Assembly: GCA_012729315.1 (NCBI GenBank)
Contig: JAAYDI010000030.1
Coordinates: forward strand, 1 to 44,977
Direction of reading: 5' to 3'
DNA length: 44,977 nt
DNA from: Planctomycetaceae bacterium
GTDB taxonomy: Bacteria; Planctomycetota; Planctomycetia; Pirellulales; Pirellulaceae
Each line of letters starts with the position of its first letter. The stretch's first letter is position 1. The notes under the pieces were generated by a model. It saw only the letters and a program-made list of their open reading frames with translations. It was not told where the DNA came from and made no database searches. Made by a program: the position numbers and the translations under genes. Shown here in pieces: positions 32,596-41,542 of the stretch.

Positions 32596-35111
32596 GATGA
32601 TTCTCCTGAGTTGTCCACGATCTTCCAGATGATAACACGATCGAAGACCAGCGAGGCGCCGCCTGTCCACAAAATACGCGACTCGTATGTTCTCCCCGGA
32701 CGATCGTTGTCAAATATCAGCGCGACGGACCTGTATTCTCCCACAGGCAGGTCCGGGGCTGTCACCATGCGCGATCCCAGACTCACAGATGCCCCTGCAA
32801 CGCAGACTTCGACCTGCGCCACATCGCCAGTGCCCTCGGGCGTGCGTTTAAGTCTGAACAGCGCCAAGTACCGGCCCGCCTCCAGGCTGGCATACGGCCC
32901 GTATACCAGGAACCCGGGCGTGGCAACGCCCGCCTCGGCCTCCCAGGTAATCGATCCCGCAGCATCGACAACCAGCCGGCCGGTCAAGTGCGAGAGTGCC
33001 TCGCTCCCCAAATCGCTGACGAATTCCAGTCGGGTATTCTCTGGGACCTCCCCCAGAATCTCCGGGCCGGGTACGCGCCTCACGTCCGCCGCGGCCTGCC
33101 GCAAGCCAAATGGTCCCCGGACGTCGACGGTGATCCGGTCGGCGATCGGCCGGCCGGAAAACACGAGTTCCGCTGTGGCGTCTGGTTCCAGCGTCGCGTC
33201 GTTCGGAGTGAGCGAAGCGCTGTCCAACCCGCTCACCGTGACGGTAGCCGGCATCGCCTGCGCCGTGTAATTCTCTACAGCACACCGGACGCCCACATCA
33301 TGTCCTTTCAGAACGGCAACGGTCCGCGGCAGACGGGCCGTCACCTGCACGACGGAAGCCAACCTGTCGTGGTGCTGTTTGAACAGGTCGAAGAACGTGT
33401 ACAGGCCGACCACTTCGAAGGGCTCGTCCGGGTGCTGTTCTGCAAACAGGTCGAGGGATGCCTTGACCTGTGCCGGCGAGACCCAGACACAGCGAAAGTA
33501 GTAGAATCCCGGCTCGTCCCGCCGGCGCTGCTTGACCGCCTTGTAGATCTCACCCGCCGTGTACTCCGGGGAATTGGGGTCCGCGCCGAGCAATTGCACG
33601 ATCGGCATCCCCTTCCACATGTGAGGCAGCGGCGGCTTGCCCGGACCTCCATGCATATCGGTGACGATCGTCGCATACCCATCCGGCGAGAAGCGGGTAA
33701 ACGCATCCTTCACATCGTCCCGCGGCTGATCCCAATCCAGCACCATGCCGGAGATGGTCATGTCCGCCTCGTCGTAGAAGGCTTTGTTGTGGCGAATGAA
33801 CAGCGGCAGATACTGTGGCTGGACCCGGTTCGGATTCATGTATCCGGCGGCACTCGCATCCGTTACGAACGTGTCTTGCGGTGTGGCCGTTTCGTAGAAG
33901 TAGGCGATCAGGTCCGGATACGTTTCCAGAAGGTTAGGATTGATGCCCCAAGCCAGCGGGAGTTGGCCCCGCACTTCGTCGCTCCAGTGGTTGGGGAGAT
34001 AATGATACAGTGGAAACGCGGAGTCGTAGTCCGCCATCAGTATGGCCACATACGACTTGTTCTCCAGCGAACGTTTGACCGCTGGCCTGGCCTGCTTCAA
34101 CTGCTTCCTGGGAGCATGACAGTGGAACGACTGGTTGTAGCAGAATTCCGTCGCCGTGTTCTGATAGCAGTTGTAGGGTGAGATCAGGTAGACGGTCTCC
34201 CACTCCGTCGGCACCGGATCGTGTCTGCTGGGATGTCCCGGCACGTTGCTGTACTTCTGGAAGTTGAAGAAGCCGGCCACCTCTGTCATCTGCTCCCCCG
34301 CCGACTGTTTCAGCGTGGCGGCCAGCAGCAGATGGTACGTGGCAAGGTCGGTGCCCAGCGGTTGATCCGGATCGTCCCCTGGCACCTCGTCACCCCATGG
34401 CGACAGGTCGTAGGTGAAAGCCCGGTTCTTCACCGCCCAGTCGCGGAGAATCAGGTAGGCAATCTGCCCTGCGGCGCGGTCGTAGAAAGAGTCTGTATAC
34501 AGGCAGAGGAGATGGGGTGAACATCTCCCGGTGTCGACGTATTCCCGGATTGCCCACCGGTAGGCGTCGTTCTTCCGGCTGCCCGTCTCCTGTCCAGTGA
34601 ACATCCCGCGCAGGTCCCGGATCACCGTCAGGTTCCACTTGCGCAGATACTTGTCCGCCAGCGCAGGGCTGAAGATCACAGCGTCCTCAACCCCCGCAAT
34701 GGTCGTGGCGACGTTCAGGCTGGCTGGCACGTCCGTATCCCAGATAACGGCGCCCTTGAGCTTGCCGGCAGCCAGCTGGTACACAGCGTCCAGATCCGTG
34801 ATTCTCCTCCGCGCGATCCCTTCCAGCCAGCGACCGTCCCGGGACAGGGTGTCCAGCCAGTATCTGGGCCTGCCGTATCCGTCGTTATTCACATACAGGA
34901 TTGGCGCATCGCGATTGATGATCCCCTGCATGGACGCCAGCGCCGCGACCACGTCATAGTCATCGGCATTGGCGGGAGAGCGGGGCATGTCGTAGACGTA
35001 CATCACGTCGACGCCACCCGGCGCAGCAGCGTCGTTGCCGTCAGCGGGCAGCGCGGACAACAGCTGGATCACAGCGGTCAGGGCCACCAGTCGGTGAATA
35101 CGTTGTTGCAT
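32592..35111 (-). CDS. GxGYxYP-family putative secreted glycoside hydrolase
   Basis: An 839-residue exported protein. A signal peptide (LVALTAVIQLLSALPADG) is followed by the GxGYxYP N-terminal region (VVAALASMQGIINRDAPILYV) and the family core (VTDASAAGYMNPNRVQPQYLP, where the family name motif sits). A C-terminal beta-sandwich region follows (ITWEAEAGVATPGFLVYGPY...), probably carbohydrate-binding. The activity of this family is not established to my knowledge. The ATG at 35111 has GGAG 7 nt upstream. Its stop overlaps the start of the GH127-GH43 gene by 4 bp, which indicates translational coupling and a shared substrate. It is the first intact gene of the operon running down to 27629. Confidence 0.85.
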   Translation of the reverse strand: MQQRIHRLVALTAVIQLLSALPADGNDAAAPGGVDVMYVYDMPRSPANADDYDVVAALASMQGIINRDAPILYVNNDGYGRPRYWLDTLSRDGRWLEGIARRRITDLDAVYQLAAGKLKGAVIWDTDVPASLNVATTIAGVEDAVIFSPALADKYLRKWNLTVIRDLRGMFTGQETGSRKNDAYRWAIREYVDTGRCSPHLLCLYTDSFYDRAAGQIAYLILRDWAVKNRAFTYDLSPWGDEVPGDDPDQPLGTDLATYHLLLAATLKQSAGEQMTEVAGFFNFQKYSNVPGHPSRHDPVPTEWETVYLISPYNCYQNTATEFCYNQSFHCHAPRKQLKQARPAVKRSLENKSYVAILMADYDSAFPLYHYLPNHWSDEVRGQLPLAWGINPNLLETYPDLIAYFYETATPQDTFVTDASAAGYMNPNRVQPQYLPLFIRHNKAFYDEADMTISGMVLDWDQPRDDVKDAFTRFSPDGYATIVTDMHGGPGKPPLPHMWKGMPIVQLLGADPNSPEYTAGEIYKAVKQRRRDEPGFYYFRCVWVSPAQVKASLDLFAEQHPDEPFEVVGLYTFFDLFKQHHDRLASVVQVTARLPRTVAVLKGHDVGVRCAVENYTAQAMPATVTVSGLDSASLTPNDATLEPDATAELVFSGRPIADRITVDVRGPFGLRQAAADVRRVPGPEILGEVPENTRLEFVSDLGSEALSHLTGRLVVDAAGSITWEAEAGVATPGFLVYGPYASLEAGRYLALFRLKRTPEGTGDVAQVEVCVAGASVSLGSRMVTAPDLPVGEYRSVALIFDNDRPGRTYESRILWTGGASLVFDRVIIWKIVDNSGESS

Positions 35112-35126
35112 GGGTTCTCCAATACT

Positions 35127-35562
35127 TCAGCCTTGCGCGATCTGTTGGGTGAGCCTCGCCGCCACGCTCTTGAGCAGATCCTCGGGCAGGTTCTTTCCGT
35201 GGATGATCTCCAGGGATATGTAGCCCCGATAGCCGGCAGGTTTGATCTGCCCGGCCAGCCTCAGTATGTTCGTATTGTCGGGATCGAGCACCTCGTCGTG
35301 AACGTGAAAGTGCCTGAGGCGGGGCTGCAGGTCCGCCAACGTCGCCTGATTGATTGTGGAATCATTCCACAGCACACCGAAATTGGCTGTCTGAACCCGG
35401 CGGACAACTTCCATCGCCTCCGCGTGCCCTTTGATGATGTCGTGGCCACATTCGAGAATGGGGCACACACCGGTTGCCTTGGCGTATGGCCGCTGTCGCG
35501 GCCGCGGTGGAAGCCACCGTCCGGAGAAAATGCCTGCGGGAGGACTTGTGAGTTCGCGTCAT
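35127..35562 (-). pseudogene. Sugar isomerase/epimerase (TIM-barrel) pseudogene with internal deletion
   Basis: The 5' end encodes a Tat signal (SSRRHFLRTVASTAAATAA) from about 35562. The 3' part, in a different frame (35127-35468), encodes the C-terminal half of a xylose-isomerase-like/AP-endonuclease-2 barrel (GVLWNDSTINQATL, LRHFHVHDEV, YRGYISLEIIHG). The first half of the barrel is missing, and the two pieces are out of frame. The total is about 145 codons, against roughly 300 for the family. It is a deletion-fusion pseudogene just upstream of the GxGYxYP gene. Confidence 0.8.
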
Positions 35563-35591
35563 GGGTCATGCTCCAGGTTCAGGAAGGTTCT

Positions 35592-35815
35592 TTATTGTCT
35601 ATTGTTCGGGGTCTCAACAGACCTGCTGCCGAGCGGCCGAAACAGCGTCTCCACCGCGAACTGATCGTACGGCTTGCCGGTGACCGTTTCGCAGACCAGC
35701 GCCGCGTGGTCCAGCGCGTGCGTCGAATAGCCGCAGGCGGTCCCCGGGTCGAACGCCAGCCGCGCCGTGCGCGGGTCGCCACTGAGCCCGAGCACATACT
35801 CCCAGCTGCCACAAG
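35592..35815 (-). pseudogene. Fragment of a beta-lactamase-fold serine hydrolase
   Basis: The frame contains FDPGTACGYSTHALDHAALV and TGKPYDQFAVETLFRPLG, the segment around the YxS/N motif and the following helix of class C beta-lactamase-like hydrolases. The SxxK region and the C-terminal half are missing, and a stop follows about 10 residues later. The fragment abuts the 3' end of the sialidase gene. It is a decayed paralogue of the type found intact at 14245-15519. Confidence 0.75.
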
Positions 35816-35817
35816 GG

Positions 35818-38109
35818 TTATGGCGCGGGAGCGGCAGTGTCCACTGCGGAGTCAGACTCCAGCATGCGATCGATCTCACCGATCTTGAACCGCGCGCTCA
35901 CCACCGAGTGCTTCTCGGCTCCCGGCCGGTACTTGATGTACGTGGTCGCGACGATCGTCCCGTCCGGCAGCAGTTCCACACCCGGATACCCGCAGTCCCC
36001 TCCGGCGTAGCTGTGCAGGAGCTTGATACGGCACTGGCCGGCGCAGAGATCGCGAATGTCCTGGTAGGTACCCACCCAGGCGACGAAGTGACCGCGCGTG
36101 GCGCTCTCCGGCGCTTGATCGCGCATCGCAATCACCAGGCGTCCATCGGGCGTGTACACCCCCATGTGCCGATCGCCGGTGAGTCCCCAGGGAGTGTCGA
36201 CCGGCGGACTCCAGCTGTTCCCTTCATCGTCGGAGAACATCATCAGACTGCGTCCGCGGTGGGTGTTTTCGCGCATCAGACAGCACCACTGACCACCATC
36301 CGGCGCCGCGAAGACAAACGGCTCGCACGGGTTCTTGCCCTCAACGGCCGCCACGACCTGCGGCTCGGACCAGGTGAGTCCCCCATCGGCCGTGACGGTC
36401 TGCAGCACTTCGAGCGGCGCGCGGTCTTCCCCGCCGGGACCCCGGTGGTACATGCCCACATAGCTGCCGTCCCGGCGCTGGATGACACTGGAGAACGTCA
36501 TGACGCAGGGCAGTCCCAGCGGTGGCAGTTCCCGCCAGGTCCGGCCGCCATCTTCGCTCACGATCCGCGGCATCTTCGGTTGTGCCGAGAAGACCCACAG
36601 ACGCTCCTGTCCCTGCGGATCGACCAGGCGATAGATGCTGGGACAGTTCAGATGCCGGGCATATCCATCCGGGAGCTGATCGTCCAGCCGCATCCAGGTC
36701 AAGCCACCATCATCGCTGCGCGCCATGGGGCCCGCGTGCCCGCCATGGTTAATACACCAGACGGCGAACAGGGTCTTGCCATCCGGCATCAGCAACGTCG
36801 TGGGATGGCCCTGGTAGACATCCGCGGTGCCCGCCGCGACGATCACCTGCCGGTCGGCGTCGCCCGAGATGTCGACCGTCGTGATCTGGCCGGGCCCGTC
36901 AATCGAGCGCAGTGGCACGGAGGCAAACACGATCGACTCGTAGGGGCTCGCCGCCCCCGCCTCGTACAGACAGGCGACGTGGCCCGTGGCGAGCACCGCC
37001 AGGTCGGAGTAAGCGCTCGGACCGGCATGCAGCACACGTGAGGCCGTCCACGTCTGCCCTTCATCGAAGCTGGCGCGCAGCGTCATGTTCACGCGATGCT
37101 TCTCGTGCGCGGGGTTGCTCCACAGGATCACGCTGCGGTGGCCGTCGCCCGGCCAGCTGTAACGCTCGATCGCGGCCTGGCAGATCGGCTCGATCAGCGC
37201 CGCATCAAAACGCTGCTCCTTCCAGGTGTCCCCCCCATCGTCACTGATCGCAACCTGGCGGTTGCGTCGCGTGGCGTCGTAGTTCCGCATGTTCAGCATC
37301 AGCCGCCCATCCGGCAGTTCCACCACCTCGCATTCGTTGACCTGGTGCTCCGGCGTACTGCCGCCGAGCTGCCAGGTGGCACCGTGATCGTCGGAATAGA
37401 TGACATGCGAGTAGTAATGTCCCGTACCCGCCTCGATGTGATCACAGGGGATGACCAGCCGCCCTTTTCGTGCGCCATGCTGAATCTGAATGCCGCTCCC
37501 CGGCCCGGTGGCGTACCAGGTCCACGTGTCCTTCTTCACAGCGTCGGTGATCTCACGTGGCGTGCACCATGTCAGACCATCGTCGGTCGAATGCGTCACG
37601 AATACGCGCCGTGTGTCCCGGCTGGTCTGCGCAATGATCCGGGATTCCTCGTCGTCAGCGAGGTTCCAGGTCAACAGCAGCCAGATGGTGCCGGTGTCGC
37701 GATCCACGACAGCACACGGATTGCCGCACGCATTGTCCGCAGCATCCCAGACGATCTGCTGCTCGCTCCAGGTCCGGCCGTGGTCCGCCGATCGTTTGAC
37801 CAGCACGTCGATATTCCCGGTATCGTTGGGTGCGTTCTTGCGCCCTTCACAGAAGGCCAGCACGCTGCCTCGCGTCGTCACGACCAGCGCCGGAATGCGA
37901 TAGGTGTGGTACCCGAGCTGGCCGCTGACAAACAGCGGTTCGCCCACCGGTTCATGCGATGGTGATACCGTCACGCTGGCGAGCGCCTGAGCCGCGGCAT
38001 GCGCCGGCAATGCCCCGCCTGTCCCGGCCATCGCAAGCATCACGGCAAGACCGCCGCAGCCGCTAAGACACCACGCCACGAAACCCGTAGTCAGGATCAT
38101 CCGGTGCAT
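35818..38109 (-). CDS. Double-domain exo-sialidase (GH33-like, BNR repeats)
   Basis: A 763-residue exported protein. A hydrophobic N-terminus (residues about 5-45) contains a possible lipobox-like LSGCGG. The first propeller (about 55-400) is a canonical sialidase. It has YRIPALV with the substrate-carboxylate Arg, DTGNIDV with the catalytic Asp region, and Asp boxes [32 protein letters not shown] and SFDEGQTW. The second propeller (about 415-750) has further boxes ([32 protein letters not shown]) but no RIP motif. It may be a binding or distinct catalytic module. The predicted role is release of terminal sialic acid or a related nonulosonic acid, though many environmental members act on other sugars. 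The ATG at 38109 follows GGGGAAG. Confidence 0.85.
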
Positions 38110-38193
38110 CTGTCTTCCCCTAATAACCGAGTGCCATTCGAATCATACCTGGAACAACCATGCCGGCGGCCGCCACAGCGCCTGCCGCGCGAC

Positions 38194-40236
38194 TCACTTC
38201 TTTCCGTGCACTGCAAACGCCAGCACACACTTCTTTCCCGCGCCGAAATCTCCACGCATCCGGATCACGCCCGCCAGCGACTGCCCCGCGGTTGCCGCGG
38301 GAAGAACCAACCTGGCCTCGAATCGGCACCGGTCCATCGCGTCCGTCTCGAGCGACCACCGCATCGGCTCAAGCGTCCATCCGTCCGGCAACTGCTCGAC
38401 TTCGACGGTCCCTGCAGCTGCTTGATCGGAGAAGTTGTAGCCGAAGAAGACCAGCGGCACTTCCTGTCCCACGGGAACCTGATACTCGTAACCTTGCGAC
38501 CACTCGATCGGCTGAATCATGACCCGCAGGGAACTGGGCATCTGGATCTGCAGCACAAACGGGCTGGCGACCTCGGGGGGCGGCGGCACCGGCGCAGGGT
38601 CAGGGTCAGGGTCAGGGTCAGGCGGAGTCCGAGGCGACAACGCTCCCGGCGCACAGACGGCGAACACCGCTGACCCGCCAATCGCGTGCGGCCGTTCGAT
38701 CGGCCGGCCGAGGTAGTCGTAGACCTGCTCAATCTGCAGCTGTTCCGGAAGCGGCCACGGCGTCTGCACCTGGTTGCGGTCGGACCAGTCGACCGGCCGC
38801 TCCGCCCACAGGACAATCACCTGCCGGTTCACGCCGTCGGGCCAGGCATTGAACAGATACACGTGCGCGTCCGGCTGGTCGGTACAGCGCCAGATCGTTT
38901 CGAACTTCGCGCCGGCCAACAGTCGGCCGACGGCGGCAAGCGCCACGTAGGCCGGTCGTGGTGTAAGATCCTGGCGCAACAGACCGAACTGAGTGCGATG
39001 CGCATCTTCTGCGTAGTTGCCCAGCACGAACTGAAAATGGCGCTGGCAGCCGGCAGACAGACTGCACGCGTACGCCTGCGCGATGTAGCGCGCCTTGTGC
39101 AGTTCATGCTCCGGAGATTGATCCTGCCAGGGAGCCGGCGTTGCGCAGGGCAGTCCCCGGTCCGCCTCGGTCACCCACAGCGGCTTGCCGCCAGCCGCCT
39201 GACGAGCCGGCTCCCAGAGCGGCAGGTAGCCGTGGTGCCAATCATAGGAGTGGATGTTGTAGGTGTCGTAGTAAGCCCCTGCCTGGTTGTCGGCCAACCC
39301 CTGCGCGTGGTGCATGGTGGGGATGGTCGCATAGGCATTCCAGCCGACAATCACCTGCGGATCACCGGCTTTGAAACCGAGGTAGGCAGCCTTCTGCAAC
39401 GAGCACATCTCGTCGACCGTGTGTCCGCCGAACGTGTCAACATTGGCTTCGTTCCACGGTTCCCAGGCGTGGACCTGGCCGTGAAACCGTCGCGCCATTT
39501 CGCGGCAGAAGCGGAACATGTCCCGCAGGTCGCGCGGGAACCGGGCGGTGATGCGGCGGCCATCGAGTGTCTGGTCACCGGCCCACGGGGGCGTGAGATG
39601 AAACACCTGCAAGACCCGCAAGCCGGCCTCGCACTGGACCTGTGCCGCACGGTCGTAGTTGGTGGGCGGATCAGCAAACTGTCCGCGTTGGGGTTCCATC
39701 TCCCGCCACGTCATCCGATCGCGAATCCAATTCACGCCGGCCAGCGCTGCCAGGCTGGCATGCCGAGCCTGTTCAGCCACATCGTCCCGGGCAAACCATG
39801 CCACAGCCGCGTCCACACAGATCGGCGAATCGAGCGGTGTAGGAGCCGCCAGGCGCCCGAGCACCGCTGCTGTCGTCCAACCGGCCGGCTGGCCGTCAGC
39901 GTCGAAGAACTCCATGCGATACCAGCCAACCGGCAGTGCACCGATCGAGATGGCCGGCGAATCGGCTGCGCGCACGCCCACCTCACCGGCCGCCACACGC
40001 TGCCGCTCGGCATCGTAGAGGATCCAGGTGGTGGCCGCGGGGGGGATCTCAGATCCCACGCGCACCGAAACAGCCTCTCCCTCCAGGTAGATATTGCCGG
40101 GGTGCTCGGCCAGCGGCACCGGTACCTGACGGGCGATCGCCGGCAGTCGCGACTCGGGATCGGCTGCAGACGCCATTGCCCGCCAGCCACACAGGCAGAC
40201 GCTCAAATAACCCGCTGCCAGCAGCCCGTGCCTCAT
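38194..40236 (-). CDS. Secreted clan GH-A glycoside hydrolase (GH39-like) with DP linker
   Basis: A 680-residue exported protein. A signal peptide (LLAAGYLSVCLCGWRAMASA) is followed by a beta-sandwich (about 30-140). A TIM barrel (about 145-500) has acid/base E263 in WEPWNEAN and nucleophile E357 in WVTEADRG. A repetitive linker (PPDPDPDPDPAPVPPPP) precedes a C-terminal beta-rich domain (about 580-680), probably carbohydrate-binding. The substrate is unknown. It is a paralogue in fold of the gene at 11949. The ATG at 40236 has GGGAGG upstream. It ends 84 bp before the sialidase gene on the same strand and may be co-transcribed with it. It is divergent from the DUF1284 gene. Confidence 0.87.
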   Translation of the reverse strand: MRHGLLAAGYLSVCLCGWRAMASAADPESRLPAIARQVPVPLAEHPGNIYLEGEAVSVRVGSEIPPAATTWILYDAERQRVAAGEVGVRAADSPAISIGALPVGWYRMEFFDADGQPAGWTTAAVLGRLAAPTPLDSPICVDAAVAWFARDDVAEQARHASLAALAGVNWIRDRMTWREMEPQRGQFADPPTNYDRAAQVQCEAGLRVLQVFHLTPPWAGDQTLDGRRITARFPRDLRDMFRFCREMARRFHGQVHAWEPWNEANVDTFGGHTVDEMCSLQKAAYLGFKAGDPQVIVGWNAYATIPTMHHAQGLADNQAGAYYDTYNIHSYDWHHGYLPLWEPARQAAGGKPLWVTEADRGLPCATPAPWQDQSPEHELHKARYIAQAYACSLSAGCQRHFQFVLGNYAEDAHRTQFGLLRQDLTPRPAYVALAAVGRLLAGAKFETIWRCTDQPDAHVYLFNAWPDGVNRQVIVLWAERPVDWSDRNQVQTPWPLPEQLQIEQVYDYLGRPIERPHAIGGSAVFAVCAPGALSPRTPPDPDPDPDPAPVPPPPEVASPFVLQIQMPSSLRVMIQPIEWSQGYEYQVPVGQEVPLVFFGYNFSDQAAAGTVEVEQLPDGWTLEPMRWSLETDAMDRCRFEARLVLPAATAGQSLAGVIRMRGDFGAGKKCVLAFAVHGKK
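38595..38622 (+). repeat. Hexanucleotide repeat encoding Asp-Pro linker
   Basis: CAGGGT occurs four times in tandem at 38595-38618, followed by a partial fifth copy. On the minus strand it encodes the Asp-Pro repeat in the linker of the GH39-like protein. Copy-number changes stay in frame and would only change linker length. Confidence 0.9.
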
Positions 40237-40399
40237 CGCCTCCCTCCCCTTCGCCTGCAACGCCGACTCTTCACCCCGCGATTGTCGCCGTGACATGTGT
40301 GCCGATCAAGTACGTCGGTGGTATCATGAGTCTGACCGGCACCAGGTTGCGTCAGGGCGGACCGACGATCGGAGCACTCTATCTTCCGGGAGAACGACC

Positions 40400-41542
40400 A
40401 TGAATCACCGCATTTCGCGGCGCACGTTTACCGGGGCCGCTGCCGCCCTGGGGCTGCCGGTGCTCCACGAGGGGCCCGTTGCCTCCGCCACCGAATCCGG
40501 CGCGGGCCTCCCGGACGCCTGCGCGGCACTGAGTGTCCGGCCCTACCAGTTGATGTGCGTCATCTGCCGGGTGGGCGCGGGCGGCACAGACGACCTGGGT
40601 GATCCGCGGCTGACTGCCATCCTGGCGGCGGCGCGGCAGGACCCCAAGCGTCCCCTCTCGCTCCGCTGCAACGTCGATACTGTCTACCGCTACCAGAACC
40701 CCGGGCGGGCGGAGGACACGGACGAGGGCGAGCTGTTCAACGCGAAGCGCGATCTGGACATCCTTCAGAAGCTGGGGCTGGTGCCCGGTGACACCCGGCC
40801 GGCAATCGACCTGTTCGAACGGGTCCTGGCACAGATTCCGCAAGCCCGTGGCATCTGTGGATATGCCACGCTCACCTCCGACACGTGGCGTGGCTGCCCG
40901 CAGGCGGCAAGCGGGAACTACGAGCAGGGGCACGCGCTGGGCATCAATGCCCTGATCCCGCCCCGAGATGCCGCGGAAAAGGCACGGTTCAAACAGACGT
41001 CGGTAGCCGCCATCGACCAGGCGGCGGCCTTGCGGATCCGGCCGCACCACCTGTTGTGCATGAGCTGTTTTCACGGCGGCCGGGACACGCTCGCCCCCAT
41101 AGACGAAGACAATCTGTGCGAGGCGATTGAGGCGGTTCAGCAGCAGCCGGAGATCCCGATCACGCTGATCGCCGGCGTCTGCATGATCTGCCCGCCCTGC
41201 GGGAAGTACGACCCCGTCAGCAAGCTCTGCGTGGGCGGCCGCAGCATGGCCCTGCGGGATCAGAAGAAGGACCTCGACGTCCTCCAGAAGCTGGGGCTCA
41301 AATACGGTGACACACTGCCCGCCCGGGAGCTGTTCCGGCTGCTTTACGAACGCATCGCGTCAACCCGTGAGATCTGCGGTTATGGCGACGGCGTGACACG
41401 CGCGCCGGAATGGAGCATCTGTGGAAGCGCCGAACAGGACGCTCCCTATCAGCAGGCGCGCGCCATGCAGCTCGGTATCGACGCCGAGCCGGCGGCGCAC
41501 CGGTCGGGCGCTGCCGGCAGCGAAGACGCCGATCCCCGTTAA
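40400..41542 (+). CDS. Tat-exported protein with two tandem DUF1284-like domains
   Basis: A 380-residue protein with a twin-arginine signal (SRRTFTGAAAALGLPVL). Two repeats follow. Copy 1 (about 43-190) begins VRPYQLMCVICRVG. Copy 2 (about 214-365) begins IRPHHLLCMSCFHG. Each continues to a matching LDILQKLGLVPGDT / LDVLQKLGLKYGDT stretch and a RGICGY / REICGY stretch. Copy 2 retains the Cys-rich signature MICPPCGKYD...KLC expected of DUF1284 and plausibly binds a metal or Fe-S cluster. Copy 1 has lost the central CPPC. I do not know a function. Export of this normally small cytoplasmic domain in duplicated form is unusual. The ATG at 40400 has GGGAG upstream. It ends 4 bp inside the convergent DUF4091 gene. 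Confidence 0.75.
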   Translation: MNHRISRRTFTGAAAALGLPVLHEGPVASATESGAGLPDACAALSVRPYQLMCVICRVGAGGTDDLGDPRLTAILAAARQDPKRPLSLRCNVDTVYRYQNPGRAEDTDEGELFNAKRDLDILQKLGLVPGDTRPAIDLFERVLAQIPQARGICGYATLTSDTWRGCPQAASGNYEQGHALGINALIPPRDAAEKARFKQTSVAAIDQAAALRIRPHHLLCMSCFHGGRDTLAPIDEDNLCEAIEAVQQQPEIPITLIAGVCMICPPCGKYDPVSKLCVGGRSMALRDQKKDLDVLQKLGLKYGDTLPARELFRLLYERIASTREICGYGDGVTRAPEWSICGSAEQDAPYQQARAMQLGIDAEPAAHRSGAAGSEDADPR

